A stretch of 64,000 nt of DNA. It comes from Gemmatimonadota bacterium (GTDB taxonomy: Bacteria > Latescibacterota > UBA2968 > UBA8231). Made by a program: the position numbers and the translations under genes. Below are positions 43,409 to 52,900 of this stretch, piece by piece. The first letter of the stretch is position 1. The number at the start of each line of letters is the position of its first letter. The notes beneath the pieces are model-generated. The model searched no databases and was not told where the DNA came from. It worked only from the letters and a program-made list of their open reading frames with translations. Location of the stretch: NCBI GenBank assembly GCA_018660835.1, contig JABJJN010000080.1, forward strand, positions 186,001-250,000, read 5' to 3'.

Positions 43409-45046
43409 ATGTCCCGTCTGCGTCTCCTCCTCGGCCTGCTTCTGGCCGTGACCATCACCGTCACGGTCGGTGCCAGTTGGCTACATCGACAGTGGCAGAA
43501 TGCCGACGAGGAACGACTGCATCTGGCAGCGCAGCTGGATGTAGCCATGTCGCAGCGCCAGGGGGCGATTGAGCAACGAGCAGCGGCCGAGCGCGAACGC
43601 CTGATCGCGGAGAGACAGCGTCAAGACGCCCTGCAGCAGCGATCTGCTGCTGAGCGACAACGTCTCAACGCCGAGCAACAGCGCCTGGAAGCACTGTCGC
43701 AGCGGTCCGCCGCCGAGCGTGAACGACTCAATGCTGAGCAGCAGCGACAGGAGGCGGTTGCGCAGCGCTCCGTCGCGGAGCGCGAACGACGCAATGCCGA
43801 GCAACAAAGGCAAGAGGCCGTGCAACAGCGCACCGTCGCCGAGCAATTGCGCTTGCTCGATGTCGGTCAAAAACTGGCCACCGAAGTATCTCGCACTCTG
43901 CAGCAGGGCGACCGTGCAATAGGAACACTGCTCGCCCTTCAGGCGTACCGCTTGACCATTGAGAACGGTGGTTCGCCGGCGGATCCAGAGATATTCGAGG
44001 CCCTGCGCCAGGCAAAATTCAGCATCGCTTTGGCAGGACATGTCTTGCTGGGGCATGAGGATGAAGTGCGTGCCGTCGCCTTCCTCGACAACGAGTCACT
44101 CGTATCGGCCGCAGACGATGGCAGTTTGCGCTTTTGGACGTTGGATGGATCCGCCGCCAACAGGGTCCTTTATCGGAGTCCCCAACGCCTGCAGGCATTA
44201 AGTGCAGATCGGCGTGGGCACTTCGTCGTCGGTGGCTCCGAGGGATCGCTGCTCTTGTGGACCATGGGTGATACACCACAATACATCAGGTTGGATGCGC
44301 AACGAGACATCAGCGATGTCGCCTTCTCCAGCTCTGAGCAGATCGCCGTTGGCCATCTGGATGGGCGCGTTTCCTTTTGGCCAAAACCTGATGTCGCCCC
44401 TCTTTCGGCACCGGCAAAGTCCAACGCTGCGGCGCATGCACAACCGATTGCCGTCTTTGGTTCTGCGCCGATGCTTGCCTGGGCTGGTTACGATGGAGGA
44501 GTTCACCTATGGAACACCTCGACGCCTGATCGTCAACCGCAGATCATCGGCAAGAGCCTGGGTCGCGTGACGGCCCTCGCCGTCGACGTCGAAGGAAACC
44601 AGATCCTCGCCGGCACCTTGGGTGGTGACATTGCCATCTGGGATCTCGATGATCTTTCTGCGCCCTTCCACAAGCTGGTCGGCCACGCCTCGCAGATTAC
44701 AAGCCTTGCAGTGGCAGCGGGAGGAAGGCTGGCTTCAGGAAGCCTCGACAACACAATTCGTCTCTGGAATTTGGCGCGGACCGATCTGCCACCGGTCACC
44801 ATCGATCATGGCGCATGGGTCTGGTCCGTCGTGTTTGCACCAGACGGGAAAATGATCGCTTCCGCCGGGGCCGATCGCGCTGTTCGCCTATGGCCGACGA
44901 GTGCCCCTGCCATGGCCGACACACTTTGTGGCGCCATGCGCCGAAACCTCAGCGTCACCGAATGGCAAGAGTACGTCGGCGATGACATTCCGTATCAACG
45001 CACTTGTGATCACCTACCGGAGGCTTCCCATGCGCAGCTGGATTAA
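43409..45046 (+). CDS. Membrane-anchored coiled-coil and WD40 repeat protein
   Basis: A 545-residue protein: one N-terminal membrane helix (RLLLGLLLAVTITVTVGAS), then a long coiled coil (residues ~40-150), a linker DVGQKLATEVSRTLQQGDRA, and a WD40 propeller of about seven blades (GHEDEVRAVAFLD, GHASQITSLAVAAGGRLAS, WSVVFAPDGKMIASAG). The positive N-terminus suggests an Nin orientation, placing the propeller in the periplasm. The linker plus WD40 resembles the C-terminal half of STAND-type NTPases, but no NTPase is present. The start has only a weak ribosome site. The stop overlaps the next gene by 17 bases. It starts a five-gene block. Confidence 0.75.
   Translation: MSRLRLLLGLLLAVTITVTVGASWLHRQWQNADEERLHLAAQLDVAMSQRQGAIEQRAAAERERLIAERQRQDALQQRSAAERQRLNAEQQRLEALSQRSAAERERLNAEQQRQEAVAQRSVAERERRNAEQQRQEAVQQRTVAEQLRLLDVGQKLATEVSRTLQQGDRAIGTLLALQAYRLTIENGGSPADPEIFEALRQAKFSIALAGHVLLGHEDEVRAVAFLDNESLVSAADDGSLRFWTLDGSAANRVLYRSPQRLQALSADRRGHFVVGGSEGSLLLWTMGDTPQYIRLDAQRDISDVAFSSSEQIAVGHLDGRVSFWPKPDVAPLSAPAKSNAAAHAQPIAVFGSAPMLAWAGYDGGVHLWNTSTPDRQPQIIGKSLGRVTALAVDVEGNQILAGTLGGDIAIWDLDDLSAPFHKLVGHASQITSLAVAAGGRLASGSLDNTIRLWNLARTDLPPVTIDHGAWVWSVVFAPDGKMIASAGADRAVRLWPTSAPAMADTLCGAMRRNLSVTEWQEYVGDDIPYQRTCDHLPEASHAQLD
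43577..43845 (+). repeat. Tandem 63-bp repeats coding for a 21-residue coiled-coil unit
   Basis: In-frame units begin at 43577, 43640, 43703, 43766 and 43829 (the last partial), each 63 bases. They encode units of the type RSAAERERLNAEQQRQEAV, heptad-based with AER and AEQQ periodicity. Copies are similar in DNA but not identical, so they are older duplications. They lie inside the coiled-coil part of the WD40 protein. Confidence 0.85.
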
Positions 45047-46274
45047 GTCCCACTGTTGGCTGTTGGGATTGCTCATCGCATCCTGCGGTGGCGATTCTGG
45101 TTCGACAGGCCCGAAAACAGATGAAACACCGATTCTCATCGGCCAGCTGACGACGCTGACCGGGGCCCTCGACCGTCTGGGTGGCTCCTGGCGAGCGACG
45201 GCGACATTAGCCGTGGACGAGATCAATGCGGGGGGCGGTGTTCTTGGCAGGCCACTGCAACTGGTCGTCGCCGACTCTGAAACCGACCCTGATGCGGCCG
45301 TTGCCGGTGCCCAGAGCCTCGTCGCACAAGGGGTTGTCGCCATTGTCGGTCCGCAGATCTCCAGTGCAGCCCTGCGTGTTGCGCGGGAGGTAACAATCGC
45401 CGCGAACATACCCATCATCTCGCCGTCCGCGACGGCCGCCGAAATCACGGGCTTAGAGGACAACCATCTCGTCTGGCGAACGGCGGCCTCTGATATTCTC
45501 AAAGGACGAATCGTCGCTGATTACGCCTACGAAATCGGCGCGCGACGGGCGGGCGTGATCTTTGTGGACAACAGCTTCGGTCGTGGTCTGTCAGAGGAGT
45601 TCATCGACGCCTTCGAATCCCTCGGTGGTGAAGTACTCAATCGTGTGAACTACCCTGAACTCGATGGTGATGCGATCGAGACCTACGACTATCGACCTCA
45701 TGCCGAAGCCGTCGCGGCCGGTGAGCCAGACCTCATTTATGTCATTGCCTTCGGTGCCGATGGCGTGAAGATCATGATCAGTTCCGATGGCCTGGTGACG
45801 GACGAATATCGACCACAGTTTCTGAGCGAACTCGCCCCGTCCGCAGACCTGTTGCCTTTGGTTGCGATCTACGAGGGCCTGCTCGGACTTGAACAGCAGT
45901 CGCCGACAACGGTCAGCCGCAGTTCCTTCGTCAGCAATTATCAGGACCGATACGGTGGCGAACCTGTGCAGTTCGCCGATGGTTTGTACGACGCCATCTA
46001 CCTGCTCGCTCTGGCGATGGAGCAAGGTGGATCGACGGATGCTGCGGTCATCACCGCAAACCTGCAGTCGGTCTCGAGGGGTGGCGCCGCCGTCAATGTC
46101 GCTGACTTTTCTCGTGCTCGGTCGCTGATTGGCAATGGCACTGATATCGACTACGAAGGTGCGTCGGGAGCCATCGGCTTTGACAGCAATGGTGACGTTA
46201 CGAGTGGCACATTCCGCGTTTGGAAGATCGAGAACGCCGCTTTCGCCGATGTGACGACGATTACCTTCCCCTAG
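45030..46274 (+). CDS. LivJ-type substrate-binding lipoprotein (Peripla_BP_6), copy 1
   Basis: A 414-residue lipoprotein with lipobox LLIASC before GGD. The mature part is a type I periplasmic binding protein of the branched-chain amino acid/urea/amide receptor kind: ILIGQLTTLTGALDRLGG, ATLAVDEINAGGGVLGRPLQLV, VVAIVGPQISSAALRVARE, IISPSATAAEITGLED. The usual C-terminal VWKIENAAFADV strand is present. No LivHMGF permease genes are in the window. GGAGG is seven bases before the ATG; the start lies 17 bases inside the WD40 gene. A close relative follows at once. Confidence 0.85.
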   Translation: MRSWIKSHCWLLGLLIASCGGDSGSTGPKTDETPILIGQLTTLTGALDRLGGSWRATATLAVDEINAGGGVLGRPLQLVVADSETDPDAAVAGAQSLVAQGVVAIVGPQISSAALRVAREVTIAANIPIISPSATAAEITGLEDNHLVWRTAASDILKGRIVADYAYEIGARRAGVIFVDNSFGRGLSEEFIDAFESLGGEVLNRVNYPELDGDAIETYDYRPHAEAVAAGEPDLIYVIAFGADGVKIMISSDGLVTDEYRPQFLSELAPSADLLPLVAIYEGLLGLEQQSPTTVSRSSFVSNYQDRYGGEPVQFADGLYDAIYLLALAMEQGGSTDAAVITANLQSVSRGGAAVNVADFSRARSLIGNGTDIDYEGASGAIGFDSNGDVTSGTFRVWKIENAAFADVTTITFP

Positions 46275-46301
46275 AGGCATCTTCCCGTAAGGGCGACACA
46301 G

Positions 46302-47564
46302 ATGATGAATACTCGATGGATTGCCAGTCTCGGGCTCGTTGCGCTGGTCCTTGGCTGCGGTGACAGTGACGGGGACAAATCCACAGGCCCGGATCCACAG
46401 ACACAGACGATTCGCATCGGCCTGCTGACAGAGCTCGCTGATCTGTGGGAGCCATTCGGTCTCCCCTTCGAGCGTTCGGCGCAACTTGCCATCAGCGAAA
46501 TCAATGCAAGTGGCGGTGTATTGGGGCGGCAGTTGGAGCTTGTCTCTCTGCATTCCACAACGGACGCTGACGCCGTCAAGGCCAATGCCCGGACATTGAT
46601 CGATAGCGATGTCGTCGCCATTGTCGGGCCCACCTTCTCAGAATTCTTCCTTGTAGTGGCTCAGGACGTGAGCATTCCAGCGAATATGCTGCTGATCTCA
46701 CCCTCCGTGACCAGTGCCGCCGTGTCCGACCTTGAAGGGGACGGATTGATCTGGCGCACGATCGCCTCCGACGCACTGACCGGCTCAGTCGCTGGCGCCT
46801 ATGCCCATGACACCATGGGCAACCAGACGGCAGGGATTCTCTTCCTGGACAATATCTTCGGCCTCGGATTGGCCGCCGCCTTTGAGGCCGATTTCGTCGC
46901 CCGCGGTGGACAGATCCTCGCCCGTGAAGCCCTGCCCGATCTTGCCTCCGCCGATGTGGCAGCCTACGACTATCGCGAGCACATCGACATTGTCACAGCC
47001 GACAAACCAGACGTGTTATTCATCGCCACTCGCGAATCGGCCAATGACAAGATCAGTATTGGCCTGCAGAGCGTCTTCAATGAGGACTATCACGCACAGT
47101 TGCTGACCTCTGCCAATCGCTCCGATGACTGGCTGACCAACGCCGACCCGACGGTGACAGAAGGAATGCGAGGAATTCTCGCAGCCCCCGCCGTTGAGAC
47201 GGCAGCATTTTTGGGTTATGCCTCGCGTCTGCAGGCTGCCTACGGGATCGATCCGACATTGTTCGCAGATAGCGTCTATGACTGTATCTATCTGCTGGCC
47301 CTGGCCATCGAGCAGGGAACTTTCTCTACCTCCCTGGCGATCGGCGCGAATCTGCAGTCTGTCTCGGTCTCAGGGGCAACCATTCTTGGCAATGAATTCT
47401 CTCGTGCACGAGAGCTGATCACTGCTGGTAGCGACATCGACTATGTCGGCGCCTCCGGCCCCGTCGATCTCAATGCCAATGGCGATGTGGTCAGTGGCAA
47501 CTTCAGTGTCTGGGAAATACAGAATGGCAGGTTCGTCGATATTGAAAACATCTCCTTCCCCTGA
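46302..47564 (+). CDS. LivJ-type substrate-binding lipoprotein (Peripla_BP_6), copy 2
   Basis: A 420-residue lipoprotein with lipobox LVLGC before GDS, and the same fold as the gene before it: IRIGLLTELADLWEPFG, AQLAISEINASGGVLGRQLEL, VVAIVGPTFSEFFLVVAQDV, LLISPSVTSAAVSDLEGD, and an ending VWEIQNGRFVDIENISFP. Overall the two are clearly paralogues but differ in the ligand-contacting segments, so they may bind different small molecules. It is 27 bases from its paralogue and 5 bases from the TonB receptor. No permease partner is seen, so it could be a sensory binding protein rather than a transport one. Confidence 0.85.
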   Translation: MMNTRWIASLGLVALVLGCGDSDGDKSTGPDPQTQTIRIGLLTELADLWEPFGLPFERSAQLAISEINASGGVLGRQLELVSLHSTTDADAVKANARTLIDSDVVAIVGPTFSEFFLVVAQDVSIPANMLLISPSVTSAAVSDLEGDGLIWRTIASDALTGSVAGAYAHDTMGNQTAGILFLDNIFGLGLAAAFEADFVARGGQILAREALPDLASADVAAYDYREHIDIVTADKPDVLFIATRESANDKISIGLQSVFNEDYHAQLLTSANRSDDWLTNADPTVTEGMRGILAAPAVETAAFLGYASRLQAAYGIDPTLFADSVYDCIYLLALAIEQGTFSTSLAIGANLQSVSVSGATILGNEFSRARELITAGSDIDYVGASGPVDLNANGDVVSGNFSVWEIQNGRFVDIENISFP

Positions 47565-47569
47565 CAGCC

Positions 47570-49933
47570 ATGCACCTTAACGCCAACGACCTTCGTCGCC
47601 TCCTGTCCATCGGTCTGCTGCTGCTGTGCAGTACTGTGCCCAGTTCAGCACAGACCGCATGTGGTCCAGTGTTAGTCGAGGCGCAGGAACTGCTACGCAA
47701 GGGCCTGTTCGACGAACTCGACGGCAAGCTGGAGCCCTGCCTGGAAGCGCGAGCGGCGCGAGAGGAGCGAGTGGAGGCGTATCGAATCCTGGTGTTGGCT
47801 CGGATGGCGACGGAACGATACGATCAAGCGGGGCAACTGGCAGAGTCACTCCTGCGTCTGCGGCCCGACTACGAGGCGTCCTTTCTCGACTCGCCAAAGT
47901 TCGCTCGTCTGCTCGATCTGATCCGCGCGTCGTGGCTCGACCCGACGCAGCAGGCGGTCGTGACTGCTACCAAGCGCGAACAGAAAATCGGCGAGGCACC
48001 CGCGATCATCTCATTGATCACTGCCCGCCAGATCGAGCAGTACGGATTCGAGTCTGTGGGAGAAGCTCTGTCGAGTCTTTCTGGTCTGGACATCCTGCAC
48101 GATCAGTTGCAGTACAATCTTGGCGTGCGTGGCATCAATGCCGGCATGCGTGGATGGTCACGGATCGTCAAGGTGATGATCGAGGGACAGTCTGTCGCAT
48201 TCCGCCCGAATTCTGAGAACTTCCTGGGCGGTGAGTTAATGCCGATGCAGGCCGTGGAACGCATAGAGGTCGTGCGGGGCCCTTCATCCGCTCTCTATGG
48301 TGCCAATGCCTATCTCGGCGTCATCAATGTGATTCCACGCCGTGGCGAGCGCATTGATGGCATCGAATTGAGGACGGGGCTGGGTCTCGTTCAGGGGCAT
48401 CCCTCCTATGATCTGGGTTTGCTTTGGGGGAAGAAGATCGGACGAGTCGACTATCTCGTCTCTGTCCGTGGGCAGTTTGCAGATCGCTCCGGCCTTCGAC
48501 CAAGGGATCTCCCAGGAGAAGGTCGCTATGGAGACGCAGGCTTTTCGAGTCGCAATGATGTGACCCGCCCCGCGTCTGTTTATGTGAGGGCCGCCCTAGA
48601 AGGCGCCAATGAGAGCCAGCTCGCCCTGGATCTGAGCCTGCAGCGCCTCGACAGCTTTGGTGAATTTCAGGATTGGGGAGTGCTCACGGGTGTCAATCGC
48701 GTGAGCCTGAGCAACATGTTCGTGAGGGCTCGTTACGATCGCAAGCTGTTCGGTGTCGATGCGAATGTGACAGCTGCCTATTCGCAGGGTGACCCCTCCG
48801 AAGACGAATTCCTGGCCATCAACCAGGCCGGCGTTGGTGACTGGATCACACGCGAGGTCGGTTACAGCGGCATCGACCTGGCCTCTGAACTGCTTTTTGA
48901 GTCCGACTCGGGCAATATTCTGACAGCCGGTGTCGATTACAGTCGTGACCAGCAGGATCTGCAGACCTATGTCCGTCACTATTTCAACCAGGACTCGCAG
49001 CCGACAGGTCTAACCCAGGGCGACACAGCCTTTGTGAACACGGGTGCCTATGTGCAGGCCGTCCTCTACCCCTTTCGCACGCTCCACGTGCCAGGATTGA
49101 CTGACCTGGGCTTCACGTCCGGATTGCGCTACGACCAACACAACATCTACGATGACATTACCAACTATCGTGTCGCGGCGGCGTATCCGTTGTCTGATGA
49201 TTGGTATGCAAAGGTGCTGTATGGCACGTCATTCAAAGCCCCCTCGCCGGCACAGCTCTACACGACTCTGATTGTTCCTCAAGGCGTTTTAGGCAATCCC
49301 CAGCTGCGTCCCGAGGAAGCCCGCACCTGGGAAGCGGCTCTGGGTGGCCGGCTTACGGAGGGCCTCACGACTAAAATCGTCGGCTTCTCATCTGACGTGA
49401 CTGACAAGGTGGAACTCGTCCCCTCCGGCGCCAATACGCAGGCAGAGAATGTGGCAAAGATCACCTCGCGTGGTTTCGAGCAGGAGACATTCTACCGCGG
49501 CAAACGTTCGACGGCGTATCTGAACTTCTCGTATCAACGCAGTATTGAGCGCCGCGTCGATCGCCTGCGAGGAGTCCTTGAGGGCGACACCAATCTATAC
49601 CCGACGACGACGATCAAATTCGGCGGCAGCCGGCAGCTTCTTCGGTGGCCGGCAGAGCTAAGTCTCGCGGGGATGTACATCGGCGAGCGCATTGCCAGCG
49701 AACAGAACATCAAGAATCACGATCCGATCAATCTCGAAGAATACACTCTCGACGACTACTTAGTGTTTGATCTGACACTTAGTTCCCGGATTCTCAGTGT
49801 CGGCCGTGGCGCGAGGCTGAAGTGGAAGATCGGTAACGTACTCGATCAAGAGCACTACTATCCGGGATTCCGTGATTTCGATATTCCAGGGCTTGGGCGC
49901 CGATTGTCCGTGAGTCTGACCTATCACCTGTAA
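47570..49933 (+). CDS. TonB-dependent outer membrane receptor with N-terminal helical extension
   Basis: A 787-residue outer membrane receptor. After a signal peptide (LLSIGLLLLCSTVPSSAQ) come about 100 mostly helical residues that resemble TPR-like or soluble-sensor segments. The plug follows (VVTATKREQKIGEAPAIISLI, GLDILHDQLQYNLGVRGIN, IEVVRGPSSALYGANAYLGVIN), then the beta-barrel ending LSVSLTYHL. There is no clear TonB box before the plug. It moves a ligand, perhaps a metal chelate or sugar oligomer, across the outer membrane. It lies five bases after the second binding lipoprotein and just before the giant hybrid sensor kinase. Confidence 0.88.
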   Translation: MHLNANDLRRLLSIGLLLLCSTVPSSAQTACGPVLVEAQELLRKGLFDELDGKLEPCLEARAAREERVEAYRILVLARMATERYDQAGQLAESLLRLRPDYEASFLDSPKFARLLDLIRASWLDPTQQAVVTATKREQKIGEAPAIISLITARQIEQYGFESVGEALSSLSGLDILHDQLQYNLGVRGINAGMRGWSRIVKVMIEGQSVAFRPNSENFLGGELMPMQAVERIEVVRGPSSALYGANAYLGVINVIPRRGERIDGIELRTGLGLVQGHPSYDLGLLWGKKIGRVDYLVSVRGQFADRSGLRPRDLPGEGRYGDAGFSSRNDVTRPASVYVRAALEGANESQLALDLSLQRLDSFGEFQDWGVLTGVNRVSLSNMFVRARYDRKLFGVDANVTAAYSQGDPSEDEFLAINQAGVGDWITREVGYSGIDLASELLFESDSGNILTAGVDYSRDQQDLQTYVRHYFNQDSQPTGLTQGDTAFVNTGAYVQAVLYPFRTLHVPGLTDLGFTSGLRYDQHNIYDDITNYRVAAAYPLSDDWYAKVLYGTSFKAPSPAQLYTTLIVPQGVLGNPQLRPEEARTWEAALGGRLTEGLTTKIVGFSSDVTDKVELVPSGANTQAENVAKITSRGFEQETFYRGKRSTAYLNFSYQRSIERRVDRLRGVLEGDTNLYPTTTIKFGGSRQLLRWPAELSLAGMYIGERIASEQNIKNHDPINLEEYTLDDYLVFDLTLSSRILSVGRGARLKWKIGNVLDQEHYYPGFRDFDIPGLGRRLSVSLTYHL

Positions 49934-49991
49934 GCTTCGAAATCTCTGGCAACAGGTACGTCACACATGGGGCCTGACCGCTTCTGCCCTG

Positions 49992-52900
49992 TTGCTCTGT
50001 TCTGGGTCCCCCTTGCTGGCAGACAGCCGTGTCGCCATCGCCCTATCCTCTTCCCAGATCATCGTCGACGGTCGGTTCGACGATTGGCCTGCCAGTGCCG
50101 CAGTCTATCCACTCAAGCGAGTCACCCATGGCGACGAGCCCACTGATGCTCGGGATTTGTCGGGAAACTTCCGTCTCGCTTGGGATAATCAGGGAGGTCT
50201 CTACGTCGCCGTTGAGATCACCGATCAGGAACACGTCATTGCCCAGAGCGGCGGCGACTGGCGCAGTCAGGACGGTCTTGAACTCTTCCTGCAGACATTT
50301 GGCGAACGGGAGACAGCGACTACACAGGTCGCGTTGTGGGGTGATCGACTTGTGGGTGGAAACAGGGGTGTCTCCATGGAGCAGACAGAGTCGGATGGGA
50401 AGCGATGGCTCGAATGGCGTATAGATGCCAAAGCCCATGGACTCGACATCACGGCGGGTGCCCTGTTGGGCTTTGATATCGCCGTGAATGATCGAGATCG
50501 TCAAGGATTCACCACGGCCATGTGGGGCATGCCCGGTCAGAGCGCCACCGGGTTGGGACAGGTGTTATTGCTTCCACCAGACTTGGGCACAGCCACTCTG
50601 ACCGGCACGATTCGACGCGATGCCACGCCCGTCGCACGAGGCAGTGTGCGCGTATCGTCGACGCAATTCAGCAATTGGTCCTGGGATCTTCAAGCAGATC
50701 GCCAGGGCCAATTCGCCTTGCGACTGCCATACGGGCGTTATGATGTGCGCCCAACCGCGACTCACGATGGCAACGTCACCGGTGAGCTGGGCGCTGATGG
50801 CTTGAATCTCGACGTCGTGCTACAGTCCACGATGGTCGTCGGAAGGCTGGGATCTGGTACGGTCATCGCAGCCGGTGAGGGCACACCTGTTGAGGCAAGT
50901 TTTGGTATTCAACAAGGTTTGTGGCGCACCTATGGTCTACCCGACGGGCTTGGTTCTACGATCATCGACGCCATCTTTCAGGACACCGACGGCTATCTAT
51001 GGTTCGGCACCCAGGGCGGCATCAGTCGGTATGACGGCGCCGATTTCACGACCTACACGATTGATGAGGGACTCGCATACAATGGCGTAAGTGCCATCGC
51101 CGAGGACTCAGATGGTGTATTGTGGTTCGGCACTTGGGGTGGGGGCCTGAGTCGTTACGATGGCGACACCTTCACGACCTACACGACGGCCGACGGTCTG
51201 ACCGACGATGTAGTATTGGCTCTGCATGCAGATGCTCAGGGGCGCCTGTGGATCGGTACTCAATCAGGTCTCAACCGTCTCGACAAGGGGCAATTGGTCG
51301 CCTATTCCGTCCGCGACGGTCTGCCGCACAAACAGGTCGGAGCCATCGCCGAAACGGCTACCGGCGACATGTGGTTCGGCACCTGGGGTGGTGGGATCAG
51401 TCACTTCGACGGAACCCGATTTACCACCTACACGAGCGCCGATGGTCTCGCACATGACGAGATCAATGACATAGCGGTTGATGCGGATGGCAGTCTCTGG
51501 CTTGCCACGCAAGGCGGTGTCAGCCACTACAAGGACGGTGTCTTCCAAAGTTTCACCGAGGCCGATGGACTCGCCCATGATGGTGCCAGTTCTCTCGCGT
51601 TCGACAGTCATGGGACTCTCTGGATCGGCACGTGGGAAGCGGGTGTGAGTCGTCTCAATGGCGATCACTTCGCAACCTACACCAGCGCAGACGGTCTCTC
51701 GCACGACGAGGTCAGTGTCATCACGGCGGACACAGATGGCCACCTGTGGTTCGGAACATGGGGTGGAGGCATCAGCCGCTTCGATGGCGCCAATTTCATC
51801 CACTTCAACAACACAATCCTGTCTGGCTCAGGTCAAGCCCTGTGGGAAGACGGCCAGGGGCAGGTGTGGGTCGGTACAGATGACGGTCTCTATCGATACG
51901 ATGGCAGTCACATGCATCGCTACTCGACGGAAGATGGTCTCGCCCATGACGCAATCAATGCCATCACGGAGGACAAAGAGGGCAGACTCTGGATCGGCAC
52001 CCAGGGTGGACTGAGTCGATACGAGGGGAAGCGGAGCTTCACGACCTTCACGACGGCAGACGGACTCGCCCATGATTGGGTGAATGCTGTACTCGTCGCA
52101 TCGAACAATGATCTGTGGATAGGTACCTGGGGTGGCGGTGCCAGTCGGTTCGATGGTGAAACCTTCGTCACCTACGATGCCACCGCAGGCGTCGGTCACG
52201 ACTGGATTAACACCATCTATGAAGATGGATTCTCTCGTCTTTGGTTCGGCACCAAGGGTGGTGGCGTCACACGTCTGGACGACGATCAGTTCATGCGCCT
52301 TACCAGCGATGATGGACTGGCGGCGAACTGGGTATGGGCTATCGCCGAAGATGAAGACGGTGTGATGTGGTTCGCCACCGATAATGGTGTGAGTCGTTAT
52401 GAAGATGAGCAACTGACAACGCTTACAGCGAAGGACGGACTTTCCTCAGACCATGTCAGCTCTATCCTGCTGGACGATCGGGGACGCTTTTGGTTCGGCA
52501 CAGACGGTGGCGGCATCACCCTCTTCGATGGTGAAGTTCTGCAGGACGTGCTGGTTCGCGATGGCCTGCAGGACAATGTCGTCCATGCTCTGTTACAAGA
52601 TCAGTCCGGTGATGTGTGGATCGCCACGTCGCGTGGCCTCACTCTGCATCGTCCGCGCGTTGCGCCACCACCGATTCATCTTGTGGATGTCGTCGCCGAC
52701 GGTCGTTACGGTCCAGTCGACACACTTTCGATTTCCGCGGCGCAGGATTATCTCGCCTTCGAGTTCGAAGGGATCAGCTTCAAGACTCGCCCTGGGGCGT
52801 TACTCTATCGCTATCGACTCCAGGGACTCGACGAAGAGTGGCGTCTGACCGGTGTTCCCCGGGTCGAGTATGTCGACCTGCCATTGGGAGACTACACCTT

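Noticed and set aside
43577..43845. Repeated 63-base units taken as a possible CRISPR array
   Set aside because: They are contiguous, in frame and code for coiled-coil units; no spacers are present.
45591..46553. 320-residue minus-strand frame
   Set aside because: Antisense to the first and second LivJ-type genes; no signal peptide or motif.
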